This document shows, piece after piece, positions 54,421 to 64,000 of a stretch of DNA of 64,000 bases. This stretch comes from Ancistrus triradiatus (Eukaryota; Chordata; Actinopteri; Siluriformes; Loricariidae). Under the pieces are notes generated by a model, which did no database searches, was not told the origin of the DNA, and saw only the letters and a program-made list of their open reading frames with translations. Numbering within the stretch: the first letter of the stretch is position 1; every line of letters starts with the position of its first letter. The translations under genes were made by a program, and so were the position numbers. Where the stretch lies: contig JAJAGP010000547.1 of the NCBI GenBank assembly GCA_025084515.1, positions 186,001 through 250,000 of the forward strand, in the 5' to 3' direction.

Positions 54421-56170
54421 TAAGTGCTGGTATATACGACATATAAGTGCTGGTGTTACAACAATAGGGGCCCATAAACAGGAGCTAATGAGTGGAATAT
54501 GTTTATTTAGATTTTTTACATCAGTATATTGAGGGACATTTTGAGCATATCTGAATGTATATTATGATTACAGCCTTGTGTTGGATGCTGGTATGGTGGC
54601 ATGCTGGTCAACCAATTTATTTTTCAATGTTTAGAAGCTAAACCTGCACTGGACTGGTGCTAACCTGCTAAAAACAGTCAGCCGTCTATTGCTAGTCAAA
54701 AATATGCTGGTCTTTTTAACCATACTAATTAGTCCTGGTCCAATAAACAACATATTTGAGCAGGATGGGTTTACATTATGTCACAGAGACTAGATTTATT
54801 AGCCTATAGAAGTTATTGAAAACAAACTTTCCCTTTATTTATGCAAAACCTAGAGTAGCCTTGTGGTATATCAACATTATATCGGCTCTGTGCTTGAATA
54901 CTGCAGACATGAGAATAATCTCACCACCACTCCAGAGTTTGTGCTTGTACTGTCCCACAACTGCGGACTAGGAGCACCCCATAAGATGCTCAACCTCCAT
55001 TCATCTGAATGTAACAATTTGGCCCTGGTTCAAGTCGCACAACCTTTACCGTTGCCCAATTCACCTGCATCCAACACATCAACTATGAGAACCAACTGTT
55101 CATTTAGCGTATAAGTAGAGCGTCGATATTGTAGATATGTCCAGTTGTAAAAGGTAATCAGCTATGGTCGCAATTCAAGGGCTCCAAGAAGGTTTCTGCT
55201 TACCTTGTGACTTATTTTCCAAACCTATTCAAATGACATTCAATTGGAATATCTGAAATTCATTTAATATGGCAACTGTACATGTTTCATGTGTGGTCTC
55301 AGCTCAAGCCTTACGCTGGTATGCAAGATAAGGGGCTTTAGGGGTTACTCTCAGTCACTGGCACTAAGCTGTATGGAAAGTATGCTCCAAATCTGCGCTC
55401 AAGAGCTCTGACCTGTATGCTTACAGTAATCCTCTGCATTCATCCCACTTGGGGCGCTGGCACTTGTGACTCACAGTGTGTTATGCGCGATAAAGTATGT
55501 GTAGCGAGAGTAACTGGTGCCCTTGGTAAAATTACACAATGTACGCAGAATTTGGTTCAGACAAACCGTGTCCCAAATATTCACCTTTTACACTCTTTCA
55601 TGATGCTGTACCTTAACTGCTATCAAATGCTTTTAGGGTGGGTTGCACCATTTGGGACAGGGCCTTTGTGTGGTTTAATTATGTGATGGCTTTACACAGG
55701 TAACTACCTGTGTAATCTCTCAGTTACTTTAATTGAATGGCATGGGATGTTATCGGAGTGTGCAAAGGCTTCATTAGCAATGGGCATCATGTCTATAAAG
55801 TCAATGTAAGGCTTCCAGTAAACAGTTTTGATTGCATGTGTAGTCTTGTGTTGAACTTTATTAATCAACCTTTCTTCTCTCTGACCAAATTATTCATGTT
55901 TTACACCCTGATTTTTCCTGGCCAATACTTTTTTCCAGCACCTAAGTGTACTCTGGACATTATGGCAGGGTTAGGTATGGGTTGCTGTTGCCATGAGAGC
56001 CTATTCTCCCTCAAACACAGCCTATTGTTCTATCATCCACTGCCTGGACTCGATCCGAGGTTCCAGCAGTGGTGGGTTACCACATTAGACTACTGCACCA
56101 CCAGTTTAATCTGTCATTTTGGCATGTACCTTTACAATATGGGCTCTTTAAGGACAATTTTTTCAGTGTT
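54421..56170. other. intergenic, nothing recognised
   Basis: A 185-codon frame begins at 55737 but shows no family resemblance and overlaps a SINE fragment at its end. Confidence 0.35.
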
Positions 56171-56179
56171 GATTCTGTC

Positions 56180-56290
56180 AAGGTTGGTGGCTCAGTGGGT
56201 AAAGCTCTGGGTTATGGACTGTGACTCCAGTGTTGGGCACTTGAGCAAGGATCCTAACCCTCACTGCTCCAGAGGCACTGTTCCTCATCA
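56180..56290 (+). repeat. SINE-like fragment
   Basis: GGTGGCTCAGTGGGTAAAGC, then GGGCACTTGAGCAAGGATCC and CTCACTGCTCCAGAGGC; common fish SINE vocabulary. Confidence 0.65.
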
Positions 56291-56744
56291 ATGAATAATT
56301 AATAATTAACTCTTCATAATAATTGATTTTTTAATTTTCCCCTGCCACCTAAAAGCTGCTTAGTGCCATCTTTCTTATTGTTAAATCACTGTGCTATTAC
56401 ATGATTTACCAAACCTGGTACATATTATTGACTTATCTTTCTGGTTCTCCTATTTACCCTTCCTGCAGCGTCCTATGCTTGTTTGGCATGCTGGGGATAA
56501 ATCGTTCATCACATCTGAGTGAAAACAATGATGGCCAGTCAGTTTCCCAGAGCCAGCCTCGGTCTCTCTCCTTCTGTCTCACGCATAAGGACATTCTGTT
56601 CATGACCTCATGGAGCTTTGCGAGGACGCTCATGTTCCATCAGGAACCTTTGTTACTGCTGAGGCTTTCCACCTTGTTCTGGAAATTGGATATAAAACAT
56701 CAGCAGAAGTATCTGGACATCCAGACACACAGTACATTTAGTAC

Positions 56745-56830
56745 GAGCTATGCTGGTTAGCGCTGTCACCTCATAGCTCTCAGTGTTGCCGGTTCGAGCC
56801 CAACACTGTGTTCTCCCTGTTTTCAAATGT
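56745..56830 (+). repeat. tRNA-like SINE fragment
   Basis: GGTTAGCGCTGTCACCTCAT and a B box GGTTCGAGCCC; the same family as 11625-11812 in the opposite direction. Confidence 0.6.
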
Positions 56831-57699
56831 GATAATCGAACGTGTTTATTTAACACCAAACCATGAGACAGAAAGAAAAGACAGCCATGTCGACAGAATA
56901 TATATATTCCTTTATTTCCACCTATAAACAAGTACCACAGTTGAGTCCGCTCTTGAGCAGCAGAGTGCAGGGTAGAAGGAGGCAGTTCGTACATCTCAGT
57001 CTGGCCCCAGAGACAGGCATACGTCACATAAACACACGTACGAACGTGTTCAGGATGCTCTCACGTAACCTAATCTCAGGAGTCGTTTATATAGAGGTAC
57101 AACAAATGAATATCTGAATTCGTGGATTTCCAAGGGCTTGTTTTGGTGTGATACAGCGGAGTTTTCTTTTCTATATTTGTGCATAAATATAAGCCTAAAA
57201 GTAGAAAAAGGGAACCATCGAGACCATCGTTACCATGGTCGACCAACGAAGAACAGTCACAGAGCAAGGTGTGGAATAGTCCAGGTCACAGTGTAATTTC
57301 TAGGCAACTGTAGGCCTGTATCGCATCAGCTAATATTAATGTTCATGGACGTGTCGAAGCCCTGACCCAATAGAAATGTTGTGGGAGGACCTGAATTGAG
57401 CAGGTCATGTGAGGAAACCCACCAATCTCCTGCTCCTGCTCCCAACGGCCCCCCTCCAGGGGGTGTTAAACGTCACTCGCAGGGAGTGCGTGAGGCTTTG
57501 TCTGCTCTGAGTTTGTCAAAATACAATTTGCACATGTTAAATAAAATGACAATGACACACTAAATTATATCAAATTACATAAAAAAGATATTTAAGTTGA
57601 TGTTTGATTTTAGCTAAATGTTTAGCTGTCTTAAAGAGAAAATGAGCAATACGGAAAAAAAGAAAAAAATTCATGTTATTTTTGCCAATAAGATTTGCA

Positions 57700-57795
57700 A
57701 CGAATCACTTTATGCTTTTGGTCGGGGGTTGCATATTTCCTTAAATACTCATAGGGGGGCTCCAAGGAAAAAAGGTTGGGTTGGTAACTGTTGAT
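57700..57795 (-). repeat. dispersed repeat, copy B
   Basis: Reversed relative of 40829-40894 (AATACTCATAGGGGGGCTCC, AAGGAAAAAAGGTTGGG). Confidence 0.65.
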
Positions 57796-59240
57796 CAGTG
57801 GGGAACAACAGTTACCTCAAATGTTTGTTGGGTTCTCTGGATCTACTTCTAGGACTTTTTTAGGACTTTTTTAGTGCACAAATACAGAAAATTTGCAGAC
57901 CATTTAAGCACCGCTATATGTCGTTTCTGCTCCTCTACCCGTGATCGTACGTTGATTCTTAACCACATCTGCCGACAAGCGAAACAGCTCAAGTTTTGCC
58001 AATTTTCCCATCGATGCGTTACACCAGGTGAATAGAAAAAATAAAAGCTACCAAGTCGTGCTGCGGTTAAGGCTTATTACGTTCAGTTTGCAGCTGAACC
58101 TGCTTGAGTGTGAGGTTTATAGGGTATTAGGCACCAACGTCTGGTATGTTATGTTTAAATAAAAAAAAATAACAAAAAAAAGAAACAAGAAAAAAAAAAA
58201 TACAGCAAATATCTTTTTGTGGTCGATTGCAAAAAAGACGTTGAATAACTGAAAAATAAACACCTTATTTATAGAATAAATATATGTACAGAATCTGCTT
58301 TGTATGCATCTCTAGAAATAAATAAACAGAGCAATCCCATACCCTGAAGAAGTGTTCACGACCAAGGGGCTGCCATGGGACGACGACGGCGGTGGCGCGG
58401 CTCGCGCCGGAAGGTGAGTTCAGGATGCATGCGGTATACAGTATGTGCGTTTTCGTGCAAGCGCACGTTAACAGGAGGAAGAACGCTTCGCACAGTGAAC
58501 TGCTCAAAGTCCGAATCAGTTCCAGAGACTAAGAAGGAAAACAGTGAATCGTTACAGTATCTGAAGCTCGGCTTTAGAAAGAAAAACAACTTGTTCCACT
58601 GAATCCATTCTGCTGGCCCCGTAGTAGAACGTAAAGGAAAGACGGACCCTTCGATCGAAGGCATGAGAAGTCACAGGGTAACCGCACATATATTCACTAG
58701 TCATTATAGGATTCCCTTCTCTAAAGCCTAGTACCGAGGATTATCCCATTCTTTTCATTAGCAAAGCCGTTTCATTAGCAATCACACGCTCATAAAGTCG
58801 AGAGGGGGGGTCAAATCTCAGCCCAATCATCGGCGTAACATTACAAAGTAGCCCTTATGACGTTAAGCTTCGTGGGCAATTACAAAAGCGACTTAGAAAG
58901 AGTTGCCTCGAATAAAGCGTAAGAAAAGCACATAGTAACGGTTTGTAATCTGCTCGCTTTGACCTGGTTTTGAAAGAAAGTAAGCAAGCCTCGCTGCTGA
59001 CCACGATTTGAACGTATTTTTTACGTGTACGTTCCAGAAGAGCCGTTAAGGCTCGGCAATATGGTAATCATCAATTTTCACCCTTTTTGCACTCTAGTTT
59101 AGTCCTTATGTGCTATAACCATAACTCATGGGCACCAACAGGTGAGACTTCTACAGAGACTTGCTACACTATCCGTATCCATCTACCACCTTTGGTGCCA
59201 CCAGAAATAATCCCTTGTTTGTCTTCCCTCCATCAGATGT
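57796..59240. other. intergenic, nothing recognised
   Basis: Includes A-rich runs near 58150-58260 and a short GC-rich patch near 58375-58420. Frames on both strands there show no domain. Confidence 0.35.
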
Positions 59241-60519
59241 AGCGTTTAAATGAGCTTAATAATCCGATCACAGTTGGATTTCTGCAGTTATCTGATTATT
59301 GAAGTGGTCATGTATACAGCATACTCCGATCTAAAAATCAGTGGCCAGAATCACGAAAGCTTTCTTAAGAAAAAAACTTGCAAAGGTTCTTAAGACAAAC
59401 ACTAAGAAATTCATAAAAATGTTCTTAAATGCAAATCTTGAAAAAAAAAAGAAGTTCTCAAATATTGTCTTAAGGATATCATAATTATTTTCTTAAGATT
59501 TTCTTAAGACACTCTTCATCGTTTTCTTATGCAGACTACGTTGCATTTTACAGCTGCGCAAGAGAAAATTCAAAGTGTTAAGAAAACTTTAGCAAACAAG
59601 AAATAGTGGTGATGGTGGAAGAAATAGCCGGCTTTGCCACAAACTTTCCTTATGTAGACTTTTAAGGATGACCTACACTCGAAAGGCTTTCAAGCATTTA
59701 AATAGAAATGTAAGCCTTATTTCCAGTAACTAAATTGTTTAAAGTATTCAATTTAGATGCTTACCTTCAACTCTTACAGCCAAGACAAGTGTGAGGTTAT
59801 CTTAAAGTTAAGAAAACATTTAAGAACAAAATGAGTTCAAGAATACCATTCATTCTTAGAATTGTTCTTAAGAAGAGAGTTAAGGAAAAAAAGATAATTC
59901 TTAAGTTGTTTGAAGAATAACAAACTTTTGTAACTTTTTTCCTAAGAATGAAGTTAAGAAAAAACACATTTAAGAAGATTTTCTTAAGAAACTTTCGTGA
60001 ATCCGGCCCCAGATCTAATAAACACAGCTGGGTTTTACTCCAGTAATCGGATTACTCAGAGCATGTACACCAGTTACCCAATTATTATTGGTGTTTTCAG
60101 TCTGCACATGTGAACGAGCATTCCCCACGGTTGCCACGTTTGCTTTATTCTAAAGACTTGGCTTTGTTTGGCCTCTTTTTCCATTTCTCGCTGGATCTGA
60201 CAACTGCAGAATTAAAGACGCAACGGAGTTAAAGGCAGCGGAACGGCTATCAAACACTTTGTGGAGACTCTGAAACCTTAAGAAAGACTTAAGAAAATAT
60301 ATAATTTGATTACGTAATAATAAAAAACGTAGTTTACGTCACATATTTCTGTGTGATTATTGGCTGGTTGCAAAGTATAAATCCCATTACCGCCTGAGTC
60401 GTGTGAACCCAGAGGTTTCCAATTATCTGATTACTCAAGTGCATGTAAACTCGCTGATCGGTTTACTGACAAAATCTGATGTTCTGCAGTTATCAGATTG
60501 TTAAGTGCATGTAAACGCT
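59241..60519. mobile_element. second copy of the 13263 MITE, interrupted
   Basis: It shares CAGCATACTCCGAT, CCCACGGTTGCCA, GGCTATCAAACACTTTGTGG and the right end GTTAAGTGCATGTAAACGC with 13263-13855. Its left part and right part flank another MITE (59341-60010). Confidence 0.85.
59341..60010. mobile_element. TTCTTAAGAA-rich MITE, copy 2, nested
   Basis: The left end GTGGCCAGAATCACGAAAG and the reversed right end GGGGCCGGATTCACGAAAG, with dense CTTAAGAA words, match the family at 7085-7596. It sits between AAAATCA and AGATCTAA of the host MITE, where the intact copy at 13263 reads AAATCAGATTAAA. Confidence 0.88.
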
Positions 60520-61237
60520 GTCACTGTTGGGGATCAAACCCAGGTCAGCTCAACTGTGGACTAGTGAATTGGATGGCGCCATTTAAACGAAACATATTTC
60601 CTGCAAATGTTAATGAACCATTAACAAAGCGATGAAAGTCTGACGTTTTTTTTTCATTACAATTTTACATTTTACAATATATAGAAGTATGATGGGATTA
60701 AAGTTTCTTTTCTTAATGAAATTGGACCTGGGTTCTCCAAACGTTGGCATAGGGCTGTAACATTTCGTCAAGCGCTGTAACAAAAGATAGTTTTTTTTAA
60801 TTTTCTCGTGAAATTTCCGCAGCTACGCCGACACGCAACGCTCAGGAGCAATGTTATAAGCTTATAAGGTAACGACATCGTGACGTCCCGACACACTGTC
60901 ATATCGCCCCGACCTTAATCGCTAGCTGTTCAATTATTTTGACATGGAAAACGCTGTAATAACTGAGCTCGGGCTCAGATTAGGTAAACCTGCTGCATCC
61001 ACAGCTGAACACGGCATATGAAACTGAAATGGTTTTGTCTTGCCGAAGTAAACGAAACGTCACAATCTGAAAACGTAATGGACTGGAGTAAAAAAACAGC
61101 TTCGAGAAGGTCTTCATAGCCATCATCCCTTAGCAGAGTAAAACTGCCAACGTGTTACTCGTGTCGTTTCATTTAACAGTAAGGATGCACCAATCCTGGT
61201 CTCATTTTCAATACCAGCAAAATAAAACATTTGGACA

Positions 61238-62158
61238 TATGGACAAAAGTATTGGGACACACCTCTTAGTCATCGAATTCCGGTGTTTTGTTCAGTAGCA
61301 TTGCCACAGACTATAAAATCCAGCACCCAGCCATGCAGTCGGCCTTTGCAAACATTAGTGAAACATCAGGTCATTCTAAAGAGCCTGAATTCAAATGTGG
61401 TACTGTAACAGGATCAACAAGTCAGCTGGTGAACCTTCCTCCCTCCGAGATATTCCACCATTAACTGTGAGTGGTATTACTGAAAAGTGGAAGCGCTCAG
61501 TAACCGTCAGAGCGACGCAACATGTTCCAAACCTCCTCTGGCATTAATATCAGCACTAAAACTGGGCACGTGGAGCTCCATGGCATGGATTTCCATGGCC
61601 TCACCAAGCATAATGCCAAGAGTGGTATAAAGCACACCGCCTCTGGACTCTGGAGCAGTTTAAACATGTCCTGAGAAGTGACGAATCACGCTTCTCTATC
61701 TGGCCTGATGGAAGCGTCTGGTTTGGTGACTGCCAGGAGAACGTTACCTGCCTGACTGCACAAAGGCTTGCTCAATTTGGGATTGGACGTAGTTATTAGG
61801 AGATAATCTAAACTTGTAAAGCTGCTTTGAGACAATGCTCCATTGTAAAAAGCGCTATATAAATAAATCTGACTTGACTTGACTTGACTTGACTGTGCTA
61901 ACTGTAAAGCTTGGTGGAGGAGGGATAATCCTATGGGACTGTTTTTCACTTGAGATTGTGAGCCAGGCCCTGTCGTCCAACATCGATGTCTGACCTCACA
62001 AACACTAGGCAACAATTCTCACAGGCACACTCCAAAATCTTGATTAAAGTTGTAAAGGGGGACCAACTCCATATTAACACCTATGGATTTTACATATTAA
62101 CAGGAGATCATAAAAGCTGTAGGTGTAATGTGGAAGTGTCCCAATACTTTCATCCATA
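61238..62158 (+). mobile_element. internally deleted Tc1 remnant
   Basis: The left end TATGGACAAAAGTATTGGGA and the reversed right end TATGGATGAAAGTATTGGGA match. Transposase-region words remain (GAAGTGACGAATCACGCTTC, CTTGGTGGAGGAGGGATAAT), with many stops and deletions. Confidence 0.85.
61762..61893 (+). repeat. retroposon 3' tail copy 4, nested in Tc1
   Basis: GGCTTGCTCAATTTGGGATT, GCTGCTTTGAGACAATGCTC, AAAGCGCTATATAAATAAAT and then several CTTGA units. It interrupts the Tc1 between GACTGCAC and TGTGCTAACTG. The pentamer tail suggests target-primed retroposition. Confidence 0.88.
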
Positions 62159-62787
62159 TAGCGTATATCTGACGCGGAATAGATGCAAGGCAATCTGTCT
62201 GAAACTTTGTGCTTTAGACAAGTGCTGCTGATTACATACTTTGCTTAATTAACAAACATTTGGGCAAACGGTTGTGGCTGACTGAATCGGGGTTGGGGAA
62301 TCCTGCGTACTTTACATACAATTAGATGCATATTTTGCACTAAAGGCTGTTAGGGTAATTTTATTTGTAATAACTTTACACATCGCTGTACGAATTCAAC
62401 CGTCCATAAATCGGTCTGTACTGCATATCCTCACAGATATAGAAATATAAAAATAGGAAACAATTTTAGAAACATGTGAACTTTAGGGAAACGATTTGTT
62501 TTAACTTCTGGGCTTCTTTCTTTTTATAGACAATTAAAGTGCTTTTGTCAGAGATCTGGCAACCCATGGTCAAAGTTGAGCATGCACAGACTTTGAGGAC
62601 GTTGTGAAGATTCAATTCTTGATATCATAACATCAGTTATAACTGATTTAACCTTCTTTAGTTCTGTACTTGTTGGCGGCTCTGTGTCTCGACCAGCAGC
62701 GGATTATCTCCGCGCTAGAGCGCCATTCCTACTGCGTTAGTAAATTAGACATTCGTTTACCTCCAGCAATGAATCGGTGCATCCCTA

Positions 62788-63319
62788 GTGAAAAGCCCCT
62801 GCTTAAATCCAGAAGGTCTGGACGACCAACGTCTGACTTGTTGCCCGTTTACATCTTGCAAACCTGCACTGCTTGGATTTTCTGGTTTCTCTATTTTATA
62901 GAGACGAACGAAGAGCTTCTGGCAAAAGACAGAGAGGTAATCGAAATGTATTCAAGGTCACTTTGCTCCGCTGATTGCTTCCCGTTAAGACTTTTCTCAT
63001 TTTTTTCCGTTTGCCGTCTATCGCTTTGCCTTCGAGCGTCCTACTTCAAGTTTAACTCGAGCTCTTGTTTTTTTTTGTTTGTTTTGTTTTTTTGCTGCCA
63101 ACGAGACACGTCCCCATTGAAAATAATGAGGACTCATGTTCTCCCACAAGAAGATAAGCCATAACGTAACGCTCATTACATACCAATACTACAGCAATAG
63201 TATTAGGAGTTATTATCATAATCATAGTGGCTCCTGTAGCCATAGTAACGTCGACGCCGCTGCGGTACTTATAAATAAAGGCTGGCGAGTATCCATGGCT
63301 GCGAGGCGGGCCGAGCCGT
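62788..63319 (-). other. probable slc41a1 3' UTR
   Basis: Non-coding, downstream of the stop on the minus strand. A plus-strand frame at 62670-63164 crosses the hAT end and is likely chance. No confident minus-strand poly(A) signal was placed. Confidence 0.35.
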
Positions 63320-63505
63320 TCAGTCGCCCACATCCGTGTCCCGATCGCCGATCAGCCACAGGATGTGGAAGCACAGAGCCAGGAAGCCCGTGCCCAGCAG
63401 GTCACCGAGGGCCGTCAGGTAAGGAATGGAGAAGTTATCGGGGTCCATCCCTCTCTTCCACATCCACTGCACCATCCAGTCGGCCAGATACAACAGGAGC
63501 ATCAC
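63320..63505 (-). CDS. slc41a1: SLC41-family magnesium transporter, last coding exon
   Basis: SLC41 proteins are plasma-membrane Mg2+ carriers (Na+/Mg2+ exchange is reported for SLC41A1), built from two MgtE-like halves. The exon follows acceptor GTCTTTGCAG and runs 61 codons to TGA at 63322-63320. It encodes a membrane segment ([14 protein letters not shown]), the conserved [20 protein letters not shown], a second segment ([12 protein letters not shown]) and the tail GDRDTDVGD. The earlier exons lie beyond the window. The family is clear. The choice of slc41a1 over slc41a2 or slc41a3 rests on the 1q32-like neighbours and the remembered C-terminus. Confidence 0.82.
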   Translation of the reverse strand: MMLLLYLADWMVQWMWKRGMDPDNFSIPYLTALGDLLGTGFLALCFHILWLIGDRDTDVGD

Positions 63506-64000
63506 CTGCAAAGACATTAGAGTGTTTAAACTTTCAAGCATCACAGCATACTGCATTGCAACTAGCTAGGGATCCTGACCCTCCCAGTCTCAGGGTCCAC
63601 CACTGCAAGTAACTCAGGTTGAGTCACAGTGGTACCTTCTGGACAGGCTGAGTTACAGTGACCAGCGCTGAGCCCTGAGTGATAGACTGGTACCCCAGTA
63701 ATCTATACAGGGCCCAGTAATCTATACAGGTAAGCGCTGTTTAACGCCCATCTGATCAACATACGTTCTCTTTAACAACCGAAGTCTTAAAAGACAATAA
63801 TTACATTTTATTATTTACCTCCAGACGAAAAACAGCTGGTCACCTCAACAGCCAATCAACACTGTGGATCTACAGGCAAAGGCGGGAGTTACAGTTTAAG
63901 AGTCCATCACTGACCCGAAAGTTTTTGGACTAGAGACTGTTCTAACTCAGTTGATGTGTTTAGAGCCTTTTTTGTCTAAGTTCCTCGTGTTTGTGAGGAT
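63506..64000. other. slc41a1 last intron
   Basis: No further SLC41 exon was recognised before the window ends. A short tandem doubling of CCCAGTAATCTATACAGG lies near 63694-63730. Confidence 0.5.

Larger units (their letters stand above)
61180..62787. mobile_element. hAT-like element carrying a Tc1 remnant
   Basis: The left end TAAGGATGCACCAATCC and the reversed right end TAGGGATGCACCGATTC resemble the hAT ends at 14993 and 18996. The flanks TTTAACAG and GTGAAAAG match only partly as an 8-bp duplication. Most of the inside is a Tc1 remnant. Confidence 0.6.

Noticed and set aside
55737..56294. 185-codon plus-strand frame
   Set aside because: No family resemblance, ends in a SINE fragment, composition not coding-like.
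58265..58664. Overlapping frames near a GC-rich patch downstream of slc41a1
   Set aside because: No domain or splice signals; opposing frames overlap, as expected for chance.
62670..63164. 164-codon plus-strand frame
   Set aside because: Crosses the end of a hAT-like element and has no recognisable domain; likely chance.

Overview
This window is vertebrate nuclear DNA, almost certainly from a teleost fish. Its genes have small exons split by repeat-rich introns. Intergenic DNA is crowded with Tc1/mariner, hAT and MITE-type DNA transposons, tRNA-like SINE fragments, one LINE RNase H fragment and long microsatellites, a mix typical of teleosts. The species cannot be named from the sequence alone.

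Four genes are supported. (1) The last two coding exons of sox13 (+, 4225-4763) hold the end of the HMG box and the C-terminus. (2) A complete eight-exon etnk2 (-, 33531 down to 14717, 379 codons) encodes ethanolamine kinase 2. All splice junctions keep frame, and the choline/ethanolamine kinase motifs are intact. (3) A five-exon gene of the EFCC1/CCDC48 family (+, 45215-52018, 503 codons) has a degenerate EF-hand-like N-terminus and a coiled coil, but ends well before the C-terminus remembered for human EFCC1. (4) The last coding exon of an SLC41 magnesium transporter (-, 63505-63320) is probably slc41a1. SOX13, ETNK2 and SLC41A1 all lie in human 1q32, so the block looks like conserved vertebrate synteny. 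As I remember it, human EFCC1 sits elsewhere (3q21), so the efcc1-like gene here may be an ohnologue that mammals lost.

Layout: 1-4224 is a sox13 intron with a large inverted repeat (about 350-2866). 4764 to about 8940 is probably the sox13 3' UTR, carrying two MITEs. 9-14.7 kb is intergenic between convergent sox13 and etnk2. 14.7-33.5 kb is etnk2; its introns carry hAT elements with intact 8-bp target duplications, a hAT with a LINE and a SINE nested inside, a nearly full-length decayed Tc1, and a roughly 930-bp GA/GACA array. 33.5-45.2 kb is the etnk2 5' flank and a transposon-dense intergenic region. 45.2-52 kb is the efcc1-like gene. 52-63.3 kb is gene-free, with nested MITE and hAT/Tc1 insertions, between convergent efcc1-like and slc41a1.

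The most unusual signals are at the border of genes and mobile DNA. The 5' splice site after etnk2 exon 3 appears to be built partly from a retroposon tail. The 5' splice site after efcc1-like exon 1 coincides with the edge of a dispersed repeat. Several nested insertions can be ordered in time from target-site duplications. No prokaryotic feature, CRISPR array, canonical tRNA or rRNA gene, or viral gene was recognised.
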